Shown here in pieces: positions 1-8,209 of a DNA stretch of 64,000 nucleotides. Within the stretch, counting starts at the first letter, position 1, and every line of letters begins with the position of its first letter. A model generated the notes under the pieces. It was given only the letters and a program-made list of their open reading frames with translations. It was not told where the DNA came from and ran no database searches. Location: contig NZ_JAJOMA010000016.1 of NCBI RefSeq assembly GCF_021129235.1, positions 124,001 through 188,000 of the forward strand, written 5' to 3'. The DNA comes from Kineosporia mesophila. GTDB lineage: Bacteria; Actinomycetota; Actinomycetes; Actinomycetales; Kineosporiaceae. The position numbers were made by a program, and so were the translations under genes.

Positions 1-2504
1 TTGTTGAACAGCTTGCTGACCAGGTCGGGAACGTCGTCGCCACCCAGCGGCGTCTGCTCCAGGGTGACGCGGTGCAGCTTGCCCCAGCGCCACTTCGACG
101 GGTCCTTGCCCAGACGCTGCGTCAGCTCCAGGCGGGCCGAGGTCATCGCCCGGCGCAGCACCTCGTCGCGGGTCTCGACCACGTCGTCGGTGCGGCCGTC
201 GTCCCACCACTCGTCGCGCGGCTGCTTCATCAGTTCCCGGACCACCTCGAACCAGCGGTCGCCGCCGTCCGGTTTGAAGCCCTCGGGCAGCTCGTCGGAG
301 AACGTCAGGTCGAGCAGCTTGGCCCAGACGGTGTTGAAGTACGCCGCGGCCGCCGAGTCGGTCGGCTGGGTGAAGTCCCAGTCCTTCAGCAGGTCCACGG
401 CGGACTGGGTGAAGTCGTCGGTCTTCTGCTCCAGCAGCATCGGCACGAGCATCTCGGCGATCGGGTTGTACGTGTCGTTCTGGATCTCACGCATGTCGTC
501 GACCGTGATCGGGTGCTCGGCGTGGGCCTTGTCGAGCAGGTCCTTGATCCGCTCGGAGCGGTAGCCGTAGTCCCAGTCACTGGTGATCTGCGCGGTGCCG
601 TCCGGGCCGGTGACCGCCTGGTTCGCGGCGATGATGTAGCCGCTCTGCGGGTTCTCGACCCAGGGCAGGTCGCGCTTCTTGACGTAACCGGTCCAGTCGT
701 AGCGCGAGTCCCAGCCGATCTGGGGCCAGGTGCCGTCGGCCGGCACCTTCTGGTTCTGCGTGTCACCCGTACCCCGCACCGGGATGCGGCCCGGCGCCTG
801 GTAGCCGATGTTGCCGTCGACGTCCGCGTAGATCACGTTCTGCGCGGGGGCGTCGAGCTTCGTCACGGCCCGGCGGAACGAGGGGAAGTCCTCGGCCACG
901 TCGAGTTCGAGGATCGCGTCCATGGCCGTGCCCGGGGTCAGCGCGGACCAGTTCAGCGCCACCCCGTAGCTGGTGCTGCGCAAGACTTTCTCGCCCGGCA
1001 CCGGGGAGGTCTTCCCCGCCTCGGCGACGTCGGAGAGCACGTCGGAGACCAGTGGGCCGTGCTTGGTGGAGCGCACCTTGATCGTCACCGGGTCGCCCCC
1101 GGCCACCTTGATCGTCTCGTCCCGGGTGGTCAGCTGCAGGGTCTTGCCGTCCTGCTGGTACGTGTCGCCGGTGACCTTCTCCAGGAAGAAGTCGGTGACG
1201 TCGGGCGCCAGGTTGGTGAGACCCCAGCTGATGCGCGCGTTGTGGCCGATCACCACACCCGGCAGGCCCGCGAACGAGTAGCCGGAGACGTCGAACGGGC
1301 AGTCCGCCGACACCGTGTTGCAGTGCAGGCCGACCTGGCTCCAGACACCCGGCATCGAGACGCCCAGGTGCGGGTCGTTGGCCAGCAGCGGCAGGCCGGT
1401 CTCGGTCAGGTCGCCCGCGACCACCCAGGAGTTCGAGCCGTTGCCCTCGCTGCTGCTGCCGACCACGTCGGGCAGGGACTGGAGGGCCTTGTTCGCGGAG
1501 GTGAGCGCGTCCTGCGCGGCCTGGCTGGAGTAGACGTCGGCGACGTTCTCCGCGGTCGTGGAGGTCTTGGTGGTCTGAGTGGTCTTGGTGGCGGTCGGGA
1601 CCAGGGAGGCCGACGCGTCCTCGGTGCTGGTGCTGTCGCTGGTGTTCGCGTCGGTGCCGGTGCCGGTCTTCGCGTCGCCCTCGGTCCCGCCGTCGGCCTT
1701 GCTGCCGCCCGCGTTGCCGTTGTTGCCGCCCGCGTTGCCCTTGGTGCCCGAGCCGGTCTGGTTACCCGCCGCGGCCTGGCCGTCGATGATCGTGGCGTGC
1801 TCGTCGTACGGGTACTCGGGGAACAGCTGGGCGATGCGATCGGCGTTGCGGACCACGTTGATCGCGCTGGCCCGGTTGAGTTCCTCGTCGTAGTTGCTGC
1901 GCAGGTCCCAGGCCATCGCCTTGAGCCAGGCCAGCGAGTCGACCGGGGTCCAGGGTTCGATGTCCCCGAGCTTGTTCTTGCGCTCCAGCACCGAGTAGCT
2001 CACCGACAGCTCGGACTTCGACCGGCCCTTGATGTAGGTGTTGACGCCGGCCGCGTAGGCCTCGAGGTAACTGCGCGTGGACTCACTGGCCTGCTCGTAC
2101 TCCTTGGTGGCGACCTCGCGCCAGCCGAGGGTGCGCACCAGCTTGTCGGCGGTCAGGGCGTCGTCGTTCGAGCCCACCAGCTCGCTGAGGCGGCCGGCGG
2201 TGACGTGACGGCGCACATCCATCTCGAAGAAGCGGTCCTGCGCGTTGACATAGCCCTGGACACGGAACAGGTCGGTGGCGTTGTCGGCGTAGATCTGCGG
2301 AACGCCCCGGTCATCGCGGATCACACTGGCCGGGCCGGCGAGGCCGGCCATCGAGACCTCCCCGCCACGGTCGGGCAGCGGCCGGCGGATGATGGTGACG
2401 GCCAGCGCGACGACGACAACGACAGCGATCACGGCAACGACAGCGGCCCCGATGGCCGATACACGGAGGGCACGGCGACGGGTCACGGCAGGAACAATAG
2501 CCAC
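1..2504 (-). CDS. Penicillin acylase family protein (N-terminal nucleophile hydrolase, S45), 3' end cut by window
   Basis: Amidase of the penicillin/acyl-homoserine-lactone acylase family, made as a precursor that cleaves itself into alpha and beta chains. Reading leftward from GTG at 2504, a basic N-terminus and one hydrophobic segment (about residues 8-32) suggest secretion or membrane anchoring. The family motif GSNSWVVAG is clear; the second Ser, about residue 359, would be the new N-terminal nucleophile of the beta chain. NDPHLG and a downstream VENPQSGYIIAANQ stretch are also typical. An insertion rich in Gly, Asn, Thr and Asp (about residues 245-320) lies just before the nucleophile, where other members carry the excised spacer peptide. 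The reading frame is still open at base 1, so the C-terminus is missing. GTG at 2486 is an alternative start. Substrate unknown. Confidence 0.9.
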   Translation of the reverse strand, partial: MAIVPAVTRRRALRVSAIGAAVVAVIAVVVVVALAVTIIRRPLPDRGGEVSMAGLAGPASVIRDDRGVPQIYADNATDLFRVQGYVNAQDRFFEMDVRRHVTAGRLSELVGSNDDALTADKLVRTLGWREVATKEYEQASESTRSYLEAYAAGVNTYIKGRSKSELSVSYSVLERKNKLGDIEPWTPVDSLAWLKAMAWDLRSNYDEELNRASAINVVRNADRIAQLFPEYPYDEHATIIDGQAAAGNQTGSGTKGNAGGNNGNAGGSKADGGTEGDAKTGTGTDANTSDSTSTEDASASLVPTATKTTQTTKTSTTAENVADVYSSQAAQDALTSANKALQSLPDVVGSSSEGNGSNSWVVAGDLTETGLPLLANDPHLGVSMPGVWSQVGLHCNTVSADCPFDVSGYSFAGLPGVVIGHNARISWGLTNLAPDVTDFFLEKVTGDTYQQDGKTLQLTTRDETIKVAGGDPVTIKVRSTKHGPLVSDVLSDVAEAGKTSPVPGEKVLRSTSYGVALNWSALTPGTAMDAILELDVAEDFPSFRRAVTKLDAPAQNVIYADVDGNIGYQAPGRIPVRGTGDTQNQKVPADGTWPQIGWDSRYDWTGYVKKRDLPWVENPQSGYIIAANQAVTGPDGTAQITSDWDYGYRSERIKDLLDKAHAEHPITVDDMREIQNDTYNPIAEMLVPMLLEQKTDDFTQSAVDLLKDWDFTQPTDSAAAAYFNTVWAKLLDLTFSDELPEGFKPDGGDRWFEVVRELMKQPRDEWWDDGRTDDVVETRDEVLRRAMTSARLELTQRLGKDPSKWRWGKLHRVTLEQTPLGGDDVPDLVSKLFN

Positions 2505-2619
2505 TGTCCCGGGGCACGCCGTAACGGCCGTCTGCGGCATCACCGTGTGCTACCGATAGGATCACGTCAAGGCTGACGATGGCCTGAGAAGTGTCTGTGG
2601 GTGAGGAGAGGCCGAAAAT

Positions 2620-4302
2620 TTGACGATCGAGCAGCTCAACCTGGCGCTGCTCGCCGGTCCGGCTGTTCTTCTGGCAGCGGTGGCCGCGGTCCGGCTGTCC
2701 ACCGGCACGGGCTTACCGTCGCTTCTTCTTTACCTGGCGCTCGGCCTCGTCATCGGTGAGGGCGGCTTCGGACTGCAGTTCGAGGACGCCGAACTCACGT
2801 CGGTTCTCGGGTACGCCGCTCTCGTGCTGATCCTCGCCGAGGGTGGCCTCACAACCCGCTGGGCCACCATCAAACCCTCCGTCGCCCCGGCCGCCCTTCT
2901 CGCCACCGTGGGCACCTGCGTCTCGGTGGCCATCGCCGGAACCGGCGCCCACTTCGTCCTCAGTCTCGACTGGCCCCTCGCCCTGCTGCTCGGCGCGGCC
3001 ATCTCGTCGACCGATGCCGCGGCCGTGTTCTCCGTGCTGCGCCGGGTGCCGCTGCCCCCGCGCCTGGTCGGCATGCTGGAGGCCGAGTCCGGTTTCAACG
3101 ACGCCCCGGTCGTCATCATCGTCATCGCACTGACCGAGGTGGCGCACGGCAGCGCCGAGCACGGCATCGGGTACCTGCTCTACGAGGCCGGGTTCGAGCT
3201 GATCGTCGGTACCGCCATGGGTCTGGGCATCGGCTGGCTGGGCGCGTTCGCGCTGCGCCGCGTGGCCCTGCCCTCCTCCGGTCTCTACCCGATCGCGGTG
3301 TTCGCCTTCGCCATCGGCTCGTACGGGGCCGCGGCCAGTATCCACGCCTCCGGGTTCATCGCCGTCTACCTGTGCTCGCTGGTCATCGGCAACTCGCAGC
3401 TGCCGCACGGGGTGGCGGTGCGCGGCTTCGCCGAGGGCCTGGGCTGGATCGCGCAGATCGGCCTGTTCGTGATGCTCGGTCTGCTGGCCTCGCCCGAGCG
3501 GCTGCCCGCGCAGGCCGGGCCGGCCTTCCTGATCGGGCTGGTGCTGCTGCTCGTCGCCCGGCCGCTGTCGGTGCTGGCCTCGGTGTCGTGGTTCGGGGTC
3601 TCGCTGCGGGAGCAGGCCTTTCTGTCGTGGGCCGGCCTACGCGGGGCCGTGCCCGTGGTGCTGGCGACCGTGCCGGTGGCCCAGGGCGTCGAGAACTCCC
3701 GCCAGCTCTTCGACATCGTCTTCTGCCTGGTGCTGATCTTCACCGTGGTCCAGGCCCCGACGCTGCCCTGGGTGGCCAAACGCCTCGGCCTGTCCGACGA
3801 CACGCCCACCATCGGCCTGGAGGTCGAGAGCGTGCCGCTCGGGGCCCAGGGCGCCGATGTGCTGGAATGCAAGGTCAGCAAGGAGTCCCGCCTGCACGGC
3901 GTCGAGATCTTCGAGCTGCGCCTGCCGCCCGGAGCGAACGTCACCCTCATCCTGCGGGACGGCGAGGCGATCGTCCCCGACAACCGCACTGCCCTGCGCC
4001 GGGGCGACGATCTGATCGTGGTCACCCCGGCAGCTGTCCGGGCCGCCACCGAGAACCGGCTCAAGGCCGTCAGCGCGGGCGGCAAGCTCTCCGGCTGGCA
4101 CGACAGGGATCAGCCGGACGGTGCCCGGCGCACCGTCCCGGCCGCTCCCCCGTCCAGGGCCCTGGTCACGAAGACCCGGCCCGGCCTCCCGCCGGAGGCA
4201 ACCTTCAGTGGCGTGCCCTGGGGCGGGCGAGCACTCGTACGTCGCCTCCGACCTGGCGCACGTCGACCAGATCAAGACGCCAGACGTCGGCGATCGTCGT
4301 GA
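2620..4302 (+). CDS. CPA1-family K+(Na+)/H+ antiporter with RCK_C (TrkA-C) domain
   Basis: Integral membrane cation/proton antiporter, 560 residues. The TTG start is preceded at good spacing by GAGGAGAG (2603-2610). About twelve hydrophobic segments span residues 1-390. The conserved SSTDAAAV stretch and the ESGFNDAP motif, with its transport aspartate, lie near residues 128-170 and place it with NhaP/CvrA-type exchangers. A TrkA-C-like regulatory domain (about residues 400-475) follows, which in the family binds nucleotides or ions and controls gating. The Arg-rich C-terminal tail overlaps the 3' end of the convergent ribD gene by 98 bases, so the last 30 or so residues may be poorly conserved. 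Transported ion (K+ or Na+) cannot be decided from sequence. Confidence 0.9.
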   Translation: MTIEQLNLALLAGPAVLLAAVAAVRLSTGTGLPSLLLYLALGLVIGEGGFGLQFEDAELTSVLGYAALVLILAEGGLTTRWATIKPSVAPAALLATVGTCVSVAIAGTGAHFVLSLDWPLALLLGAAISSTDAAAVFSVLRRVPLPPRLVGMLEAESGFNDAPVVIIVIALTEVAHGSAEHGIGYLLYEAGFELIVGTAMGLGIGWLGAFALRRVALPSSGLYPIAVFAFAIGSYGAAASIHASGFIAVYLCSLVIGNSQLPHGVAVRGFAEGLGWIAQIGLFVMLGLLASPERLPAQAGPAFLIGLVLLLVARPLSVLASVSWFGVSLREQAFLSWAGLRGAVPVVLATVPVAQGVENSRQLFDIVFCLVLIFTVVQAPTLPWVAKRLGLSDDTPTIGLEVESVPLGAQGADVLECKVSKESRLHGVEIFELRLPPGANVTLILRDGEAIVPDNRTALRRGDDLIVVTPAAVRAATENRLKAVSAGGKLSGWHDRDQPDGARRTVPAAPPSRALVTKTRPGLPPEATFSGVPWGGRALVRRLRPGARRPDQDARRRRSS

Positions 4303-5290
4303 TACCGGCGTCGATCAGGGCGTTCGGGCCGGCGCCGAGCAACGCCGGGGCCAGGTAGGCGATCACCCGGTCGACGAGTCCCGCCTCGACCATCGCCCCC
4401 GCCAGACGCGGCCCTCCCTCCAGCAGCACGTGCCGGCGGTCCCGGACGTACAGCTGGTGCATCAGGGAGGGGAGGTCGAGGGCACTGCTCCCCTTGCTTC
4501 CGGTGACCACCCCGACCTCTTCGCCCGTCGCGATCCAGGTGGGCGCATCGTCCCCCCGGATCTTCGCGTTCTGCGGAGTGCGGTTCCGGGTGTCCGCCAC
4601 CACCCGCAGCGGCTGCCGGGCCAGGGGTTTGCCATCCGCGTCGCGCACGGTCAGCAGCGGGTCGTCCGCCAGCACCGTGCCCACGCCGACCAGCATGGTG
4701 TCCACCTGCGCCCGCAGCCGGTGCACGTCACCCCGCGCCTCGACGCTGGTGATCCACTGACTCGTCCCGTCCTGCGCGGCCACCCGCCCGTCCAGCGTGG
4801 CGGCGAACTTCCAGGTGACGAACGGGCGCTGCCGGCGCACGGCGGTCAGCCAGACCTCGTTCCCCTCCCCCGGTTCCAGTCCCTGTTCGGCCTCCTGGGT
4901 GAGAACTCCGGTCTCGACGTCCACCCCCGCCTCCCGCAGCCGGACGGCCCCGCCGCAGGCCTCGTCGGAGGGATCCGGCACCGCGACCACCACCCGGGTG
5001 ACCCCGGCCGCGATCAGGGCCTCCGAGCACGGCCCGGTGCGGCCGGTGTGGTTGCAGGGCTCCAAGGTGACGACCGCGGTCGTCCCCCGCGCCCGCTCCC
5101 CGGCCGCCCGCAGAGCCATCACCTCGGCATGCGGCCCACCTGCGTGTTCATGCCAGCCCTCGCCCACCACGGTGCCGTCCGGCCCCAGCAGCACGCACCC
5201 CACCACCGGGTTGGGCAGTACTGTCGCCAGCCCCCGGGCCGCCAGCCCGATCGCCTGACGCATCGCCTCGATCTCGGCGTCGCTCGCCAT
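4205..5290 (-). CDS. ribD: Bifunctional diaminohydroxyphosphoribosylaminopyrimidine deaminase / 5-amino-6-(5-phosphoribosylamino)uracil reductase
   Basis: Catalyses the deamination and following ribosyl reduction of riboflavin biosynthesis, in the cytoplasm. The N-terminal deaminase domain (about residues 5-145) has the zinc site HAE (near residue 53) and the PCNHTGRTGPC signature. The C-terminal RibD_C reductase domain (about 155-355) starts at PFVTWKFAATLDGR and includes the LLEGG nucleotide-binding turn. Length (361) is normal. The gene stands alone; no other rib gene is near it, and I could not make out an FMN riboswitch in the 251 bases before the start. Its 3' end overlaps the antiporter gene on the other strand. 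Confidence 0.95.
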   Translation of the reverse strand: MASDAEIEAMRQAIGLAARGLATVLPNPVVGCVLLGPDGTVVGEGWHEHAGGPHAEVMALRAAGERARGTTAVVTLEPCNHTGRTGPCSEALIAAGVTRVVVAVPDPSDEACGGAVRLREAGVDVETGVLTQEAEQGLEPGEGNEVWLTAVRRQRPFVTWKFAATLDGRVAAQDGTSQWITSVEARGDVHRLRAQVDTMLVGVGTVLADDPLLTVRDADGKPLARQPLRVVADTRNRTPQNAKIRGDDAPTWIATGEEVGVVTGSKGSSALDLPSLMHQLYVRDRRHVLLEGGPRLAGAMVEAGLVDRVIAYLAPALLGAGPNALIDAGITTIADVWRLDLVDVRQVGGDVRVLARPRARH

Positions 5291-5492
5291 GTGCAGTCAC
5301 GTCTCCTCGGTCTGGGGCGTTGACGAACCCCCTGGTCCCCCGGTTCGAATCGGTCCCTTTACCGGTCGCGCTGTAGTCCTGCGGTAGCGGGAATGGCCGT
5401 CCCCCCGGTCCTGTTCCACTGCCGCCAGGATGATTCTCGCTGATCACCGGGCAACCATCCGTCGGGGCGACACCCGCGGGTGCATTATGCTG

Positions 5493-5519
5493 TTGGCACT
5501 CAAAGGCAGAGAGTGCCAG
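5493..5519 (+). promoter_or_regulatory. CIRCE element (HrcA operator)
   Basis: The sequence reads TTGGCACTC, nine bases, then GAGTGCCAG: a perfect 8-bp inverted repeat inside 9-base half-sites. It matches the CIRCE consensus TTAGCACTC-N9-GAGTGCTAA at 8 of 9 positions in the left half and 7 of 9 in the right. An AT-rich patch (CATTAT, 5483-5488) just before it could be a -10 box, so a bound repressor would cover the transcription start. It lies 22 bases before the start codon of the FmdB-type gene. HrcA represses groE and dnaK through CIRCE in many bacteria. Confidence 0.85.
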
Positions 5520-5541
5520 CCCAGGCCTACAGGAGGACGAC

Positions 5542-5883
5542 GTGCCCACGTACGTCTATGCGTGCACCGAGTGCAACCACGGCTTCGAGGCGCAGCAGGC
5601 GTTCAGCGACGACGCTCTGACCGTGTGCCCCGAGTGCGGTGGCAAGCTCCGCAAGGTCTTCAACTCGGTGGGCATCGTGTTCAAGGGCTCGGGCTTCTAC
5701 CGCAACGACTCGCGCGGCTCGAACACCAGCACCACCACCCCGGCGCCCTCGTCGACCAGCTCGGACTCGTCCAGCTCCTCGTCGTCGACCTCGTCCGACA
5801 GCAAGTCGACGAGCTCCACCTCGTCCGACTCCAAGTCGTCGGGCAGCAAGTCCACCTCGGCCTCCAGCGGTAGCGCGGCCTGA
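5542..5883 (+). CDS. FmdB-family zinc-ribbon protein with Ser/Asp/Lys-rich tail
   Basis: Small cytoplasmic regulator-type protein, 113 residues. The first 50 residues are a zinc ribbon with two CxxC pairs (CTEC and CPEC) in the layout of FmdB/CxxC_CXXC_SSSS proteins, including the VFKGSGFY segment after the second pair. The remaining 60 residues are almost only Ser, Thr, Asp and Lys and should be disordered. The GTG start follows a strong AGGAGG (5531-5536). A CIRCE box lies directly upstream, so the gene is probably heat-inducible through HrcA. Biochemical role of the family is not firmly known. Confidence 0.9.
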   Translation: MPTYVYACTECNHGFEAQQAFSDDALTVCPECGGKLRKVFNSVGIVFKGSGFYRNDSRGSNTSTTTPAPSSTSSDSSSSSSSTSSDSKSTSSTSSDSKSSGSKSTSASSGSAA

Positions 5884-5897
5884 GCTGATCCGCCTTC

Positions 5898-5939
5898 ATC
5901 ACCTCGCAGCCTTCGGGGCGCGGGGTGATCGGCGTTTTG
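5898..5939 (+). terminator. Hairpin terminator after the FmdB-type gene
   Basis: ATCACC (5898-5903) pairs with GGTGAT (5924-5929), with a further CGC/GCG inner stem and a TTCG-containing loop. A TTTT run follows at 5936-5939. It starts 14 bases after the stop codon. Confidence 0.7.
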
Positions 5940-6041
5940 CCCCGGCAGCCTTGATGCCCACACCTCCGCACAACCGCCGGTTTGTCCACAGCCGCCGGTT
6001 CGGTCCGGCGGCTGTCTTCCGACCGGCCTAGCGTTGCGGGT

Positions 6042-6965
6042 ATGCCAGATACCGGATGGGTTCCTGGCCGGGCAGACACGCGGTCTTCCGGTGAGTCAGC
6101 ACGTCATGCGGTCCGGGGCGCCTCCGACCTCCTGAGCGTCGGGCCCGGCTTGGACACCCGGGAAGTATCGACCGGACGGCCGTTTCGGCGGATCACCGAG
6201 TCCGGGCCGGCCGTTCGCTACCGGGAGCTGCGGCATCCACCTCGGCTGGGTAGCGGCCGGGTGCGCTCGGGGCGGCTCTGGTTCGCGCGTCACCGTCGTC
6301 CGATCCTGGTCATGTTGATGCTGCTCGCGGTGTGGTTCACGGTGCGGGCGGCCGGGCCGGCGTCGCCGACGATGGTCCGCGTCATGGTCGCCTCGCAGGA
6401 TCTTTCGGCCGGTCGGCGGTTGTCGTCGGGTGATCTGGAAGTGGCGAGCTGGCCGGCGGGGCTGGCGCCGTCCGGCCGTCTCTCCGCCGATCCGGCCGGT
6501 CAGGTTCTGGCTGCTCCCGTGCGGGAGGGCGAGGCGCTGACCGATGCCCGGCTGCTCGGGCCGGGGCTGCTGCGAGGGCTGCCCGCCGGAACTGTTGCCG
6601 TACCCGTGCGGCTGACCGATCCGGGGAGCGCCGCCCTGGTCCGGGCCGGGGATCACGTCGATGTCATCGCCGGCACGGCCTCCACCTGGTCGGCGGACGA
6701 GGCGGGTGGTAGTTCCCGGTCGAGCCCGGCCACGATCGAGCGTCCGGCGCGGAATGCCTTGGTGCTGGCGGTTTCCGGGCACACGAGGGCGGTCGGGGGT
6801 GAAACTGGGGGCGGCGTGGGACTGGGAGCGGTCGGAGGTGGGGTGACGACCGGGGACGACGATGCGCTGGCGGGTTTACTCGTACTGGCCGTGCAGGCCG
6901 GTGAGGCGGATCGGCTGGCGGGCGCCGTGACCGGGGCGAGCGTGTCGGTGGTGGTGCTGCCGTGA
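6042..6965 (+). CDS. SAF-domain membrane protein (CpaB/RcpC-like)
   Basis: Predicted single-pass membrane protein of 307 residues. About 85 cytoplasmic residues precede a hydrophobic helix (about 87-104, after the RHRRP stop signal). A SAF domain begins at VMVASQDLSAG and runs through the LPAGTVAVPV strand, then a Gly-rich linker and a short C-terminal strand-like segment. This layout resembles CpaB/RcpC proteins of Flp-type pilus assembly, which act in the periplasm or cell wall. No pilus genes are nearby, so the role is uncertain. ATG at 6042 is chosen; an in-frame TTG lies at 5982. The ribosome-binding site is weak in both cases. Confidence 0.75.
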   Translation: MPDTGWVPGRADTRSSGESARHAVRGASDLLSVGPGLDTREVSTGRPFRRITESGPAVRYRELRHPPRLGSGRVRSGRLWFARHRRPILVMLMLLAVWFTVRAAGPASPTMVRVMVASQDLSAGRRLSSGDLEVASWPAGLAPSGRLSADPAGQVLAAPVREGEALTDARLLGPGLLRGLPAGTVAVPVRLTDPGSAALVRAGDHVDVIAGTASTWSADEAGGSSRSSPATIERPARNALVLAVSGHTRAVGGETGGGVGLGAVGGGVTTGDDDALAGLLVLAVQAGEADRLAGAVTGASVSVVVLP

Positions 6966-7256
6966 AGGAGGTGGCGCTGCGTGAAGCGAGCGCCTCCGCG
7001 AGCGGCTCTTCTTGCCGGCCTGATCAGCGGCTGGTCGGGATCGCGAGCATTCGTTGCGCCCTACCCGCAATGACTGCACACGATAAACCTGTACGACCGA
7101 CCAGGTCTGACTGTGTGTGACCAGCCGTCGCGCGCCCATCCCCGGCTGCGGGCTCTGTGTGACGTGGTGACCATGGCTTTGCCAGAGCGCAGGTGTTCCC
7201 TACTCGCACTACTCTCGCCGTGGTCCCACCCCCTTCCCCCGGAGGCACGACAGATC

Positions 7257-7676
7257 ATGATCAAGGGCTTCAAAGAGTTCATCATGCGTGGCAATGTCAT
7301 GGAACTCGCTATTGCGGTGGTGATCGGCACGGCGTTCAGCGCCGTGGTCACATCGGTCACCAAGGGAGTCGTCCAGCCGCTGATCGCATCGGTGGGATCC
7401 GCCAATGTCGGTGGCATGAACTTCGAGATCCGTCCCAAGGTTCCCGACAACGCCACGTTGGTGGACCTCAACGGCGTGCTGACCTCGCTGCTGAACTTCC
7501 TGATCGTCGCGGCTGTCGTCTACTTCCTGGTCGTCGTGCCGATGAACGCGCTGATGGAGCGTCGCCGCCGCGGTGAAGAGCCGGAACCGGCCACGCCGGC
7601 CGAAGACATCCTGCTGCTGCAGGAGATCCGTGACCTGCTGCGTGACCGTCCGATGCAGCAGGGTCCGCAGGGCTGA
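7257..7676 (+). CDS. mscL: Large-conductance mechanosensitive channel
   Basis: Membrane channel that opens under high membrane tension to release solutes after osmotic downshock; works as a homopentamer. The protein (139 residues) begins MIKGFKEFIMRGNVMELAIA, the standard amphipathic N-terminus and TM1. The second membrane helix is at LLNFLIVAAVVYFLVV (about 80-98), and a charged C-terminal helical bundle (LLLQEIRDLL) follows. The start is set by homology and by GGAGG at 7241-7245. The reading frame continues upstream to 7113, but that part has no family similarity. Confidence 0.96.
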   Translation: MIKGFKEFIMRGNVMELAIAVVIGTAFSAVVTSVTKGVVQPLIASVGSANVGGMNFEIRPKVPDNATLVDLNGVLTSLLNFLIVAAVVYFLVVVPMNALMERRRRGEEPEPATPAEDILLLQEIRDLLRDRPMQQGPQG

Positions 7677-7705
7677 GGCGGATGGACGGCGGATGGATAC
7701 GGCTG

Positions 7706-7745
7706 GGTGCCGGTGACGCGAATGTGAGTTCGCGACACCGGCACC
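7706..7745 (+). terminator. Long hairpin after mscL
   Basis: A 17-base stem (7706-7722 with 7729-7745) has only one A/A mismatch and a six-base loop. It sits 30 bases after the mscL stop codon. There is no clean T-run after it, so it may act as a Rho-assisted stop or as an RNA stabiliser. Confidence 0.6.
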
Positions 7746-7786
7746 TTCGCTTTGCCGCACTTGCACGGGGTGATCACCCTGGCACG

Positions 7787-8206
7787 ATGAACGGCATGGC
7801 GATCGACTCACGGCACGTCAGCATCCGGATCAACCGCCCGGCCCGGGAGATCTACGCGTTCGTCGCGGACCCCACCCGTCTGCCCGACTGGGCGCCCGGG
7901 CTGTGCGACCGGGTGGAGCAGGTGAACGGCGACTGGGTCGCGTCGTCACCGATGGGCCAGGCGAAGCTGAAGTTCGCCCCGGAGAACGACTTCGGGGTTC
8001 TCGACCACTGGGTGTCGCTCGACGGCGGGCAGACGTTCTACAACCCGATGCGAGTGACCCCCGACGGCCCCGACCCCGACGGTCCCGTCAGTGAGATCCT
8101 CTTCACGGTGCGGCGCCTCGATGGCGTCACGGACGAGGACTTCGACCGTGACGCCGAGGCGGTCGCGTCAGATCTGGATCGCCTGAAAAGGCTCCTGGAA
8201 GGCTGA
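7787..8206 (+). CDS. SRPBCC (START/polyketide-cyclase-like) superfamily protein
   Basis: Cytoplasmic protein of 139 residues with the START-fold opening pattern: VSIRINRPAREIYAFVADPTR, then PDWAP. This fold forms a hydrophobic ligand cavity and includes cyclases and Aha1-like proteins. The rest matches in spacing (central WVASSPMG strand, DHWVSLDGG strand, C-terminal helix). ATG at 7787 and ATG at 7796 are both possible starts. A 12-bp palindrome GGGTGATCACCC (7768-7779) lies just before the gene and may be an operator. Ligand unknown. Confidence 0.75.
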   Translation: MNGMAIDSRHVSIRINRPAREIYAFVADPTRLPDWAPGLCDRVEQVNGDWVASSPMGQAKLKFAPENDFGVLDHWVSLDGGQTFYNPMRVTPDGPDPDGPVSEILFTVRRLDGVTDEDFDRDAEAVASDLDRLKRLLEG

Positions 8207-8209
8207 TTC

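Noticed and set aside
72-2576. An 834-codon open frame on the plus strand opposite the acylase gene
   Set aside because: It mirrors the acylase coding strand; its predicted protein is Arg/Val/Gly-rich with no motif, while the minus strand encodes a clear family member.
5291-5492. FMN riboswitch before ribD
   Set aside because: I could not find the conserved RFN core; the region looks like ordinary GC-rich spacer.
5482-5492. A firm sigma promoter call upstream of the CIRCE box
   Set aside because: CATTAT is a plausible -10 but no matching -35 at proper spacing was convincing.
6981-7073. A 30-codon frame after the SAF gene with a GGAGG-like site upstream
   Set aside because: Starts within a few bases of the SAF stop codon; the apparent ribosome-binding site is part of that region and the peptide has no recognisable feature.
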